DNA of 64,000 nucleotides. Origin: Plumapathes pennacea (Eukaryota > Cnidaria > Anthozoa > Antipatharia > Myriopathidae). Location of the stretch: the NCBI GenBank assembly GCA_964036295.1, contig OZ038462.1:16745264-16809263 (forward strand), given 5' to 3'. Shown here piece by piece: positions 12,661-24,412 of this stretch. How positions within the stretch are numbered: position 1 is the first letter of the stretch; the number at the start of each line of letters is the position of its first letter. The notes beneath the pieces were generated by a model, which saw only the letters and a program-made list of their open reading frames with translations, ran no database searches and was not told where the DNA came from. The position numbers and the translations under genes were made by a program.

Positions 12661-14385
12661 CCTGTTCTGGCAAAAAAAAAAAAAAAAAAAAAAAAACTGC
12701 ATCGACACCTGCACGTCTTCCTCTAATTGGGATTTGAACTAAGCGAAATATCAACGTTTAATTTAGGATAAACAGGTACCAAATTATGTGATAATAAAAT
12801 AATGACAATCATAAAATCATGTGACTATAAGCAAGTGCATTTCAATCCAGAATGCTCCTCCATGCGGCAGATTCCGTCGCCTATGTGAGAGATTCGGGAT
12901 TTGAGATACATCACTCGACTTTATAGATTTTTCCACGTGGTAACTGCGCCGGAAAAAATTGCCATTTTTGCATGAGTTTTGAAAAAATCATATGAAAGAA
13001 GAAGAATTCTTGGTCTTTTTTTTAGAAGATAGCATACGCAAAACAGAAGAGTTTACTTTTTGGTCGAGGGTCCAGGGTACTGTGTCAATGGTCCAGGGTA
13101 ACATGTCGACGGCTGAAAAAAAAGAGTCCTTTTTTTTTTCGAGAAAAGAAGAGAAGTGAACTGAAGCGATACTCTGAGTCGTTGTTATCAGTGAAAACAG
13201 GAAACAGATTGGTCTAATTAGTTATTTATACTATCGTGTATCATGCTCATATTCGCATTTCCTCGGGGTGATTGAGCAAGTGTGCGATCTGCGAGCGTTT
13301 ATTTTCATCGTTATTGGTACGACTTATCGACTTTACGACTTATCTTGCAAGCTGAGCACGTCTAGTAATGCTAGCGTTGCTCAAGCACTCCTCCAGCACG
13401 CTTTCAAATAACTGCACACTTTGCGCACTACACATTCCAAGCGTTTCTGATCACACTGGTGCAGATATTTACGTTTCTGGAGGCACAAAATGCGGAAGTT
13501 GAATGAAACTCAGCATCACCTGTCACACACTTGCACATGTTCTTTTATCTGCTTCGGATATGCAGTCAATGTATATCTTGGTGACAGCAATCATGACCTG
13601 AGAAGACAATCACTCTCTGATCGGGAGCTGTTCATAACAAGCTCATTTCTTTGACTTTCCCAGCGAACACATGAACTGGACTAACATTATTTTAACATTA
13701 TTTGTTTATTGATTAATATATTATATTAATACAATTTATAAGTAGTAATCTCACGATGGGGACTAAGGAAACCTTTTCAGGTTTTTATGGTTTTTTGGCC
13801 ATCTTTAAGCCTGAAAACGGAAAGGTTTCAGTCCCAAAACTTTCTTGATATATTTTGAGCTAAGGATAAGCTTTTTAGTTGCCCTTCGATCAAACCCTGC
13901 AGTTTGTTGGCCAAGAGGTTGAGAGAAAGAACTTGTTTAATATTCGGTTAGCAATCGAGCTTTGAACTTTGAACCTTGATGTTCAAATAATTTTACATAG
14001 ATCCACTGCAAATCGTTAGAGCAGGGCTGATTTGTAAACGAGATTTAGACAACGTCCCGGTTTTAACAAGGATTATCCACGGAGTACAATTTTTCTCATG
14101 ATTTACCTCAAACCGTGTCCAGACGACGCCGTTTACACAAAAACTAAATAAACAATTGGACGTTAAACCTGCTCATGAGTTTGATGAAAAACAAAATAAA
14201 CGCCACATTGCATTGCTTTTATCAAATACAAACTGTTCAGACACTTATAAAATTAACCCAATGTCTGCCTTTTTCTCGATTTATAATTTTCGATGTGAAC
14301 TTTGCAATGTTTACTGGCAAAATAATATTCTCACTATTTCTAGCTGGAACTACAGTGTCTCTCGTTTGGAAGTCCTGGACTGACT
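12661..14385. other. No supported gene
   Basis: Contains a poly-A run at 12672-12697 and a duplicated phrase GGTCCAGGGTA near 13069 and 13091. No coding signal. Confidence 0.4.
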
Positions 14386-14720
14386 TTACCACATCCGGCC
14401 CGACTCGATCAGTCGGTGGGTAACAGATAAATTGCGTCGCAGATTCTGAAAAGAATTTCCGCTGATCTTGATTTCTCTCTCACATTCCTCACATTCCTCA
14501 CTTCTTCTGGTCTTCAAAAGCTCTTGAACTCGCTCAACTCTCGCTGCCATGTCGGTGTCCGTTTCAGCTAAGGCAAATCTTTTCTTTTTCGACGCTGGGA
14601 TGATGACTTCAGCTACTTTGCTAGCAGGGCTAAGCTTCTTGCACAAAACATTGCTTTTCTCTTGGTCAGTCGAGCTCAACATACTTTTATGCCTTGTGTG
14701 TACCCAGGATGGAGCGACCC
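14386..14720 (-). CDS. Paralogous coding-like segment, copy C (unknown)
   Basis: Third copy of the family. It has RRNRVAPSWVH followed by a KSMLSS block, a central lysine-rich linker, a helix around DMAARVERVQELLKTRR, and a tail with LRRNLSVTHRLI and a GRMW end that matches copy A's GLMW end. The 5' side is abutted by a G-tract repeat at 14733. Function unknown. Conservation of spacing between motifs in copies A and C is the main reason to treat it as real or formerly real coding sequence. Confidence 0.45.
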
Positions 14721-14732
14721 TGTTTCTTCGTA

Positions 14733-14880
14733 ACCCGGGGGAGGGGGGGGGTTTCTTCGTAACCCGGGGGGGGGGTGGGAGGTACTCCTCAAAATTTTGG
14801 GTGGGAGTTGCCGCCCGGGACTGAAAACCCTTACCCTATTTCAGACCAAAATTTGCGATTTTCGACCCTTTCGACCCAAC
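14733..14880. repeat. Partial copy of the G-tract element
   Basis: Two successive CCCGGGGG tracts, then GGTACTCCTCAAAATTTT and the same GACC-containing interior as 11148-11396. Only the left half of the element is present, directly next to the MITE starting at 14879. Confidence 0.6.
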
Positions 14881-16049
14881 CTCGTTCCCAGGCTCTTTCG
14901 TCTCCCGGCCCCCTCCCCCGAAGAAAGACCCTGGTTCAGGCTGGTCACGTGCATTGCTCACAAAAATAATCCGTTGGGAGGGGTCCCCCTGTCAAAGAAA
15001 TTTGTCGTGCTGTGCGTTTGTCAAATCAAAACGAGGCTGGTACAAACGACACAAATCAGCCACGCTTTTTGGCAAACTTCCTATTAAAGGGCGCTTCCCT
15101 GGGAAGCGCAGAGCCACTTGTCAATAAACAGCGACCGAGACAACAGCTCCTAATTAGTAAAAAGCCAAAAATGTCCAAATTTTGTTTTCCTTGTACTTGA
15201 ATACCACGCAAAACAAGATAATGTTGCCTCACCAATTTTCCATCACATAAACATTCATTTTGAGTGCAATTTGAGTAAAATCCAAGAATAATCTTCAGAG
15301 TAAAAAATTAAATATGCTTGGTGGTCGTATTGCACCACGAAATTCAAAATGTATTTTGGCAGCCAAGAGAAAAATTTCGTTTCAAACCCTTCCGTCCAGG
15401 ACTCCACATTAAAGTTGCCCGTGTGTGTTTAATTTTAGGTATACTTTTAGTTGCTGCAGAGAAATTTCATGGACGGAGCGACTTCTGAACGCTGTGGACG
15501 CACGTGCGATTCAACAAACATTGTGCAAATTTGATGTCGAAAGAGGCGGCCAACGGCCTTTTATAGCGCGCCTTCGTGTTTAAATGCATCTTTTCACCCT
15601 TCCAAAGGAGCCTTGACTCTTGAAATGACCTTTTTGAAAGCTCTGAAGTTGTCGAGGCGTCTTTCACATGGTCTGCAGATTAAATGCGGCAAACCTTCGC
15701 TCTGTGGCAACGAGCTGCTGTAAAACTCTTTCGCTGTTTCGAGAAGTGCCTTATTAGCTCAGTTTTCCGCATACGTTTTTGCAGTGGTCTCCCACAGAAC
15801 TACAAGGCCTGCAACAACTTGACTTGTTGTTCAGACGCAGCGTAAACTACATTGGAGGTGTTAAATTTTTATATCCAAATTTTTCTTTCCCCAGTAGACA
15901 AAGTAAAGTAAATTTCCAACTTAACGGCCCCTCCCTTGGTTTCTTTTTTTGCAACCGGCCAGATTCTGGCCGACACGTGACCAGCCTGAACCAGGGTCTT
16001 TCTTCGGGGGCGGGGCCCGGGAGATGAAAGAGCCTGGGAACGAGGTTGC
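14879..16049. mobile_element. MITE-like element family 3 (about 80-bp inverted ends)
   Basis: The left end contains ACCTCGTTCCCAGGCTCTTT, then CCCTGGTTCAGGCTGGTCAC. The right end (15970-16049) is the inverted copy, ending GAGCCTGGGAACGAGGTTG. The interior of about 1 kb has no recognisable transposase. Relatives occur at 21836-22092 and, as a fragment, near 54585. A TATAAAAGG on the minus strand at about 15557-15565 lies inside it. Confidence 0.65.
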
Positions 16050-17180
16050 TTTCGACCCTGTCTTCGTCACCGACTGCACTTCAGCCTGAGTGACATCTGC
16101 ATGGACAATACGTTCAAACCTCTGTGAAACTATTTAACCAGCATAAGCTCCAGCATAAGCTCCAGCATAATCTCTACATTCTGAAGTTTCATCCAATTGT
16201 AAGTTTCTTTCTCACCTTCGGCAGTGAACAGCGAAAATGATCCGGCAACAAGTTTGTTATCAACTAAATTTCTGGACAGGACGTGGTGGCCTTTGCAAAG
16301 TTCTGCAACCTTGGCCGATTTAGTATCGCCGATGTATCGCACGGCTCTTTAAAACAGCCACCGTTCATCCAATGAGAAATTATAGCGCATTCCTTTGAAT
16401 GTCAAAGTCCATTATTTTGAGGATCGCTGCAGCTGCAAATTAATTCAACCGGTTCAATGGAGAAACCCTTTCAATTGCATTGAATTCGGCACAGCGAAAC
16501 GGAACCTTGATTAGTCTATGACTTTGCTCTGACAAAATGCTAACCTCGAAACGAACGTCAACCAAAACATTACCCACATCAACCTTACGTCGATACTGTA
16601 CATGCATCTGTTTTCGGCGCAGCCTTCACTTGCGCGCACAGTCGGTATTCTCCGCCACTCTTTGTGATATTTGAAATATTATCGCTATATCAAGCAGTAT
16701 CTTCTTCATTTACGTGAGTTTTTTTGAAGGATGTGGTGTTCGTCGGTATGTCCCCTCGCCCAAATGGTCAGGAATTATGTAACCTGTGATTTCTCTTAAT
16801 ACTACATGCGGCTAAGTACTGCATGTGTATCATAAACCAAAAAAAAAAAAAAAAAAATAGAATATTTTATTTCGCCAAGTGAACACTTCCGCGTGATAAA
16901 CTTGCAATGGAAATCTCAACCGGCCAAACGCAGACCGGTTTCTACTGGTTAACGGAAAGCGGTCATATTTTTAGCATTTAGTTCCCAGCGAATGGCGCGA
17001 ATGGGGTAGTGGGCGCTTGCAGATGAAACCGGTCAGAATTTGTCCTGGAATTGCCGCTAATTTTCTAAAAAAGCTACAGTTACTGTTGGCTTGTTCTAAA
17101 ACAAAGGCAAAGGAGATGGCAATGAAAATGAAAATGGCCTATTTGTCAGTGATGTCCTCCTGTGGTTTCCTTACATGAAG
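16050..17180. other. No supported gene; upstream region of NKIRAS
   Basis: Contains a short AGCATAAGCTCC repeat (16139-16170) and a poly-A run (about 16838-16857). A minus-strand open frame at 16130-16342 ends at a donor-like site and could be a first exon of something leftward, but I cannot extend it. Confidence 0.3.
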
Positions 17181-17189
17181 TATAAAAGG
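17181..17189 (+). promoter_or_regulatory. TATA box of the NKIRAS gene
   Basis: TATAAAAGG lies 58 bp before the start codon at 17247, which leaves room for a short 5' leader of about 30-35 nt if transcription starts at the usual distance. Confidence 0.55.
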
Positions 17190-17246
17190 AACAGTTTTCA
17201 CAGTGCGCAAAGGATCACGGTCCATGTTGTGGGAGAGTAAACCAAA

Positions 17247-20200
17247 ATGCCGAAATGTCATCGTCTCGTTGTAGTTGGTGCAGGTTCTGTGGGAAAAACG
17301 GCTTTGATCGAGCAAGCAGCTTTTGGAAATCATGCTCCAGGAAAGGTATAATCTTTCTGCTTCTTCTATTTTGACAAGAGTTTAATTTGATGTGAATTTG
17401 TAGTTTGGCACTCTGATGATATATTTTTAAACTCATGTCTGTACTTATTCACTGACAAACAGCCAACGTTTCGCACCATTGAAGACATCTACGACGTCCT
17501 GATCGAAACAGAGCGTGGAGGAAAAGAGAAAGTTCGAATTTATGACACCGCTGGACTGGTAAGTAGCTGCACTACATTTAATCTTTAATTCGGTGGACGA
17601 TCTGTCCCCAGGAGCTGTAAAGAACATTACAATGGGATCAGGAAAACGAGTAATCAGTGACCTTTATCATGTGTGAAAATAATCACTGTCACCCGTTGGA
17701 AAGGTTCATCGCAGGAATGAAATGTCCAATTTGTTAATATGAATGAATAAACTATACTGGACGTATAATACACATAGATTTTATGTGTGCATGGCTGCAA
17801 ACCCGGCGTATACAATGGATGAAAATCATCGCATATCCAATCGATCAATCGATTTCAATTAGTTAATTGGTATTGATTGGGCAATCGATGACCAATTGAT
17901 AGTCACAGAAATGTTCTGCCAGTTCATCGATTATTTGACAGTTTTATTCGGCAGCCATATTGATCGATTCCAGTCGCCTTCCCAGGCTATTTTCAATAAC
18001 AATATTGATTAATTGTTATCGATTTTGATTGATTGGGATTGTGTGCCAAATTAATTGAAGATTTATATACGCCGGGCTGCAAACTGGGCTATTTACACCA
18101 CCATATATATGCTAAAATGTATGTTGTATCAAATATAAATTCTATTCTATTTTATTGATTTGTGAATAATACACCAATCAATTCCAGGGCTTGACAACAG
18201 CATGGTAACAACTGGAATTGATTAATGCATAACACAGCTGTATATGTTCTCCACAGGAACATAACAAAGGGGAGGTGCCACGACATTATGTCAATCTTGC
18301 AGATGTGAGTATAATCACACTCAGTACACATAATATACCTCAGAAGAGCTGGTTAATATATTTTTGCCAAGTTTATGTTATTTTAACCTTGTAGTGAAAA
18401 GCTCTGCAACCAATTTTTCAGTTCTTCTGTGGTGTACGATCATTTCTTTCGTATAATGATTCTTAGTCATACCATCTAAAGGCTGAGTTGCATCTGAAAA
18501 AATAAGAACTCAAGTACTACCAGATTTCTCTCTTGTCACTGATCAACAGTCAATGTACTGTCAGTAGTAGTTATTTAACATTTATTCTTACACATGCTTG
18601 CCAAATATGGAATGATAAATAACCAATGAGACCCTGTGCCTAGTTGGTTATTTATCATTCCATATTCAGCAAGCCCAAGTAGAATAATATGGTTTTATTG
18701 GGGAAAAAAAAAACAAAAATCAAAACAATCAGCAGTGCAAGGGAATGCCATCACCACTTGCTTGCTCACTTGAGAATATTGCAATCAGGCTTTCTTTTGC
18801 TCCTGATTGGCAAAGAATGTGGCCAAACTTGTTTTGCACATTCTGAAAGCGTAGCAAGCAATCAAACGAGTACTTTTGACAGTCATCCGAAAACGGCTCT
18901 AACTTGAAGGCATGAACGACTCCAACTTGTAATTTACACTTTTGTAAGTGTTTGATTCATTGCATTGGTCCCAGGTATCAAATGCATATGAGCTGCAACA
19001 CAGGAATTAGGAAATGGTATTTGGTAGTCACTAAACTGTGTGTTTGCATGTAGGGAAATTGGTCAAACCTGTCAAATACTTTCAAAAGTTCCCATTTCAA
19101 CTCTTTGTAACTTCTTTTCAATCTGTTAATACTTTAAGTATCCTTTTAATTGAATTTCAAATGAATCAAAGATATTATGGGAATACAAAAATACAAAACA
19201 TGAAAACAGAATTCCCCTCTGGTTCATGAACTTGTGTTTTAAGTAACTGGTTTATAATTATATAACTTATAATAATAATAACTATGTTTTGTTTCATTTT
19301 AGGGATTTATTTTGGTGTATAGTGTTACTTCAAAAAGGTCATTTCTACTTATCCAAGCAGTGAAAAGGGAAATAGACAAACAAAGAGGGAAAGATGTAAG
19401 TACACAATGAGCTTTCACCCCATGGGGTCATTAATTTATAAATCTGCAAACACATTTAATTATTCTGTTTTAATTTGGTATTGTTGTTGTTTTCCTCTTT
19501 AGTTTCCAGTTATTATTGTTGGTACAAAGATTGATATTGAGAAAGAAAGAGAATGTGTTGCTAGTTTGACTGCCAAGTGGGCTGAAGCTGACAGAGGTAA
19601 GGTTCAACTGCAGCTGACTGATCTCCTCAACAATAAACCAAAACATTGTAAGAAATGTCCACATTCCCTTCAAATACAGTTTTCTCAATCACATAAAAAA
19701 TGTTTAAATTATTGTGCTCATCACAGCCATATTTTTATATAACTGATGCTCATAATGCCCTGTGGGGAGAATAGTATAACCCCACAGATATGCACAGACG
19801 ATGTTACACAGTGGCGTGAAGTTATGAATTTTTATTTTTGAGTGGTACAGAACAAGTGCAGACTAGTGAGTAAAATAATAAATTGCTTTATACCATGAGA
19901 AATTAAAATCCACATCTTCAAGCCATCATGTAATTTTCTCTTTATATATAAAACACAAGTGTTTTACTGGAAAATAGACCACATTTCCCACTTTTGATGT
20001 CATTGATGTCTGCCCTAGTGAGCTAGGATATGGAAAGTACGCTACTTGGGTCCCAGATGTAGTTTCAGACAAATTTTACAAGTGGTCCAATTTCAAGTAA
20101 AGCACTGAATGCAAGTGATTAGTTCAGATGTTTGAAAATTAACTAACTGTTTCTGTGTGAAGATATTTTAAATTGTGAAAAACATACTTTAATATATTTA

Positions 20201-22267
20201 AAAAATCAAAAAGAGCTGGTTGTGGGTATGTGCCTGCAAAATACCATACTGAAGTCTATGGAACACATAATCCCATACATCTCATCCTCCAAATTTCCCC
20301 CCAAAATGATATTTATCAGACATTACTGGTACATACGGTCCTGGTAAGGTCCACCTGGTTATACTGTAGGCCCACCAATCTGGTCCAACAGAAAATTTCT
20401 TTCCAGACAAAGTTTAAACCTGCGAATTTGTAAACAATGTGACAAAATTCTTAACAAAATGAAGAGTAGCATGGTCAGTTTTTTTGTTTTTGTTTCATTT
20501 GCTTTTCATACTTCTATTTCTTTTTCCTTGTTGAAGTTCGCCTCCTTGAAGTGTTCGTTGGAGATCGCAGGGCACTGCAAGACCCTTTTACATGGATAAC
20601 TACCAAGATGCTTATGTGCTCTGGTGAGTGTTTACGTAATTCTTGTATTTGACATGGTTTTGTGTTCTGGTGTGTTCGGGTTAGATAATAATCCTACTAT
20701 TGTACAGAGAGTGAGGTGACAAACATAGTGCAATGTAAACCACTTTCAGGGTCATGCACAGTAGCAAATTGTACTTTCTTCTGGCCATACAAACGAGTGT
20801 CTGTCAAGTAAATGTCTCTACTGAGCTTAGTTTTGTTTCTCCTTAACAACATTGTGACAGAAGGAACAGTTCTTAATTCCAAGTTTTATCATCATGTGGC
20901 CTGCCAAAATACCTCAGAATCACAAACTGAGTATGATCCTGAAAATGGCTCATTGTTTGGTAGCATCAACTCTGGCTTAGTTGAATGATACTTTAATCCT
21001 TTCATTTGCAAGAACGATCAACTTCAGTTTTCTCCTTCAGTTGCTCACCAAAGATATATCATACAGTGAGGAGAACCTTAAGCCAATCCAATGTTTCTGT
21101 CTACATCTGGAAAATGATTCTAAAAGCAACAGAGGCTGACTTTGCTTCCAAATACGAAAAAGCAATACATTGATGGAAAAATCTATAAACAGCACATTTA
21201 TGCCAATGAATTTTGATGCTAAAAATTGACTTGAGTTAAATTGGCAGCTGTTTTCAATGTCAGCAATGTGGAATAAAACTTCCCTGAAAACAAGCAACTG
21301 TTGGAGCCACTGTATTTCAAATACAATGAACTCCCTCCAAGGCGGGCACCCTTGAGACCAGTTATATGTATCTGACACCAGAAATCCATAACTTCACAAC
21401 TAAATAATTATTTACAGCCTTGACAGGCTTAACTGATGTTGAACAGCTGATCAATTAGTTCTATGTACAGTCCCTGCAAGAATTTTCTCTGATATGACTG
21501 TATTCCAATACAATTTATTGTTGCATTGTCGTCATTAGTTCTCATTTTGCGAAACTAGTACTGTATGCATTTCTAGTGTCTGCTTTGAGGACTATTTTTG
21601 ATAAATTTGTTGCTGAAAAAGCTCTCCCCCTTTAGAATGATGTCCGCCTTAAAGAGCGTTTAGGTACAGAAAACACAGTGAAATCTGGCCGGGACCACGC
21701 AATAATGTCTGCCTTACAGTGGTGTCCATTTTGAGGGAGTTCAGCATTGTTGATGAACCCAAACAAACAAGCCAAACCAAAGAAACAAATGCAACCTAAT
21801 ATCGGAGCAATGAAAATGACGGATCGATGGTTTTAGTCATCCGCGTTCCAAGGGTCTTTTCCCTACCCCGTCCCCGAGGCGGGAAGAGAAAAAGACCCTG
21901 GTTGCGGCTGGTCACGTGTCTCCCAAAATCTTGGAGACTTCAAATTGTCGTCTTGAGGGAGGTGTCACACAGTAATAAATTGTCATACCAGAGAGGGAGC
22001 GCGTTGTCAGATGCAAATTGTGAGGTCGCGAGGAAAATATAAAATGTTTCAAGGGAGGCGGGATAGGGAAAAAAGCCTGGGAACGAAGATGTGGCTTCAG
22101 TGAGCAAAGGACTGTGGCTGAATCCACTGGTTGTTTTTAATTTTTTTCCAGGTAAGGGATACTTACAGTCCGGCCACTCAGAAGTGAGGAGATATTTTTC
22201 CATGCGCAAATCAAGTAAAGCCATGTCGGCATCCAAAGACTCGGGGCTTGATGTGACGAAGGAGTGA
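17247..22267 (+). CDS. NKIRAS: NF-kappaB inhibitor-interacting Ras-like small GTPase (kappaB-Ras)
   Basis: Seven exons give a 210-residue protein: 17247-17345, 17463-17558, 18257-18304, 19303-19395, 19503-19596, 20537-20623, 22152-22267, with all GT-AG phases consistent. The P-loop is GAGSVGKT (residues 11-18). The switch II region reads DTAGLEHN, so the catalytic glutamine of Ras (Q61) is replaced by leucine, a hallmark of the kappaB-Ras family. The NKxD motif is TKID, and the usual SAK motif is not evident. There is no C-terminal CaaX box: the tail ends in a Ser/Lys-rich segment and KE. In vertebrates this family binds the PEST region of I-kappaB beta and slows its degradation, and it also restrains Ral signalling. 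That role in this organism is inferred from the family. The P-loop keeps glycine at the position equivalent to Ras G12, unlike the vertebrate proteins as I remember them. Introns carry several MITEs. Confidence 0.88.
17795..18084. mobile_element. hAT-type MITE in intron 2 of NKIRAS, with target duplication
   Basis: Inverted ends CCGGCGTATA...TATACGCCGGG, with CTGCAAAC repeated directly at both sides (17795-17802 and 18077-18084). A target duplication of about 8 bp and short inverted ends fit the hAT superfamily; one base of ambiguity remains because the ends differ by one G/C. The interior is rich in ATTGATT/AATCGAT permutations and non-coding. Confidence 0.75.
18596..18674. repeat. 79-bp foldback (intron 3 of NKIRAS)
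   Basis: GCTTGCCAAATATGG...GATAAATAACCAA is followed after a short loop by its inverted copy ending TATTCAGCAAGC. Arms are about 31 nt with few mismatches. Confidence 0.75.
21836..22092. repeat. Relative of MITE family 3 in intron 6 of NKIRAS
   Basis: Shares AAGACCCTGGTT, GGCTGGTCACGTG and the terminal phrase GCCTGGGAACGAAG with the element at 14879-16049. It is shorter and diverged. Confidence 0.55.
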
Positions 22268-22533
22268 ATTACAAGGCGACCAGAACAAAGAGAAAAGGTG
22301 GGTTACCAGGGTGGAAACGTAGAGCAGGGGAGCGGAGTGGAGAACATACCTCCATTTGATAGGTCGGATTCCGGTTGTTCAGAGCACGATTCTGCTAATC
22401 CTGGGTCTAAGTCTAAATTTTAGTGTTGTTTTTTAAGCCTGAAAATGAGAAGCTCCAAACGGCTACCATGCAATATTGTGAGTTATAACATAGTCACGAT
22501 ACAAGCCGCGCGCTGATTGGTCGAAAACCGTGG

Positions 22534-22606
22534 TTTGCCAGAGTATAAACCACACTTACCCGTGGTTTATAAGTTATAAACCACGCTCACGTCATCCTCT
22601 GGCAAA
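22534..22606. repeat. Small inverted-repeat element
   Basis: Ends TTTGCCAGAG and CTCTGGCAAA are inverted, with internal palindromic GTGGTTTATAA/TTATAAACCAC blocks. Non-coding. Confidence 0.55.
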
Positions 22607-24307
22607 AAAAAAGAAAAGAATGCGAGAATGGAGTCACCAATGCCCAACTTCGAGATAAAATTTGGCTTTAAGTAAAGACACCGGCTAGTACAGTTCACCG
22701 TGAATCGGTAAAGAACGTGACCTCATCAAAAAGCACTTCAACAGTTTGGAGAGGGAAAATCTATGTCGAAGAACGGCAAGTTTCTTGTCAGCGTCGTGGA
22801 AAGCGACTCGGTTTAAGCACTGTCCCTAAGTACAGCATATTTGGGAGTCACAATTACATCAGTGGGTTGTTTGAATGAAGTTGAATGCTTCAACAAGGAA
22901 GGAGAGAGCAAATCATTCAGTTGAAGAAGATCAGCCGTGAGCAATCACTGAACACGAACGGCGAAGACAGACGAACAGACGTGTTTGTAGTGATGCAAGA
23001 GAAAGAATTTCCGACGATGTGACTGAAAAAAATGATTGAAGAATTTTCGGACGGACTTCAAATGATTGTACTACGAGGTATATGAGTCAAGAAATCGGTA
23101 AGTTTTCATTCACACAATTTTCGAGTCGGCCGTTGGAGCATTTGTTGACTCCCTTCAAATTTGCATTTTATGCACTAGTCGACTGTATGATTTCATGTAC
23201 TTGTAGTCCAGAGTTCTACGGGAAAATATAGTTCTTTACTGTGAGATGTTGTCTAATTTTATTTATACCGCCTTGTGCGACTGGGCTCCCTTATTCTTTC
23301 TTCAAAATACTCTGCGCTTTGTTTGGCAGATCGAGTAACAACGTCGAATGGAGCAGAGTAAATCAAGGACAATATAATTTCCGATAACAACAACAAAACA
23401 AAGAAACGGTTGTTCGCAACTCACGGATTAGGCTACAGTAGTTTTGGATCAGAGTGAGACTTTGTTGTCTTGAAATGAATAGCTCTTGCTCACAATAAAA
23501 TTCCTAGCTAAGTTTTTAGTTAGAACAGCCTTAATTTGGTTTCTCTTTGATCAAAACTCTGCAGTTTGCTGGCCAAAAACAGGAGTGAAAGATTTTGGTT
23601 AATCCTGGGTTGCCTTAATCGAGTTTCGACAACAGGGCACAGAGCAACAGAACAGAACAATCAGCTAGAAAAAAGCACAGCCGATCAAGGTGAAGCACAA
23701 CAGTACGCGGTACAGCTTAATATCGCTTCACTTGAATATGTGGGCCCAGTTCAAAACACTGACTAATCTTGCATTTATAGGTCAAACGTTTGTGATCTCG
23801 AAGCCTGAAAATATGAATGTTTTGCTCTCAACACGTCTTCCTTTATATGTTGTGAATTACAGCAAGGTTTTTAGTTGGTGTCTGGTCAAGACCCTACAGT
23901 GTAATGGCCAAGAGCTGAACGAAAGACTGGTTTTATCCTGAATCAGCTCTTCGTCCATAACCTGGCGTTTAGCACTTTGTGCGTTTACGAGATTAAGAAT
24001 GTCGAGATGAAATAGGTAGAGGTGCATATTGTTGCTTTTATTCCACTACCGCATTCCTAAAACGTCGAATTTCCAACAAAACATTTAGCATCCAAACAAA
24101 ACTAAGTTTGCGTTCTATTGGGTCTGTTCCGGAATAGGAATAGCTAAAATGACCCAAAATTTTGCTTGTTTTACTGAAAACGTCTTCATGCTTGTATTTT
24201 GAACAACTTCGGATGCATCCTAATCTAATCAGCTTCAAACCAAATAATTTTACCGATCAGCAGCGCTATTCCTATTCCGAAATAGATCCAATCGAACGCG
24301 CCCTAAG

Positions 24308-24412
24308 GCCCGGGTCAAACGCCGTACTTCACATAAGCTGAAGTCAGTGCAAATGATCCATGCTAATTTGCATTGAGTTCGGCTCATGAGAAGTACGGCG
24401 TTTGACCCGGGA
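24308..24412. mobile_element. MITE family 1, intact short copy
   Basis: GGCCCGGGTCAAACGCCGTA at the left and TACGGCGTTTGACCCGGGAC at the right form inverted ends of about 40 bp. Same family as the copy at 11112-11473. Confidence 0.75.

Noticed and set aside
15557-15565. TATAAAAGG on the minus strand
   Set aside because: Lies in the interior of a MITE-like element with no gene in register behind it; chance match likely.
16130-16342. Minus-strand open frame ending at a donor-like site
   Set aside because: Could be a first exon, but no partner exon was found and there is no domain; not enough to annotate.
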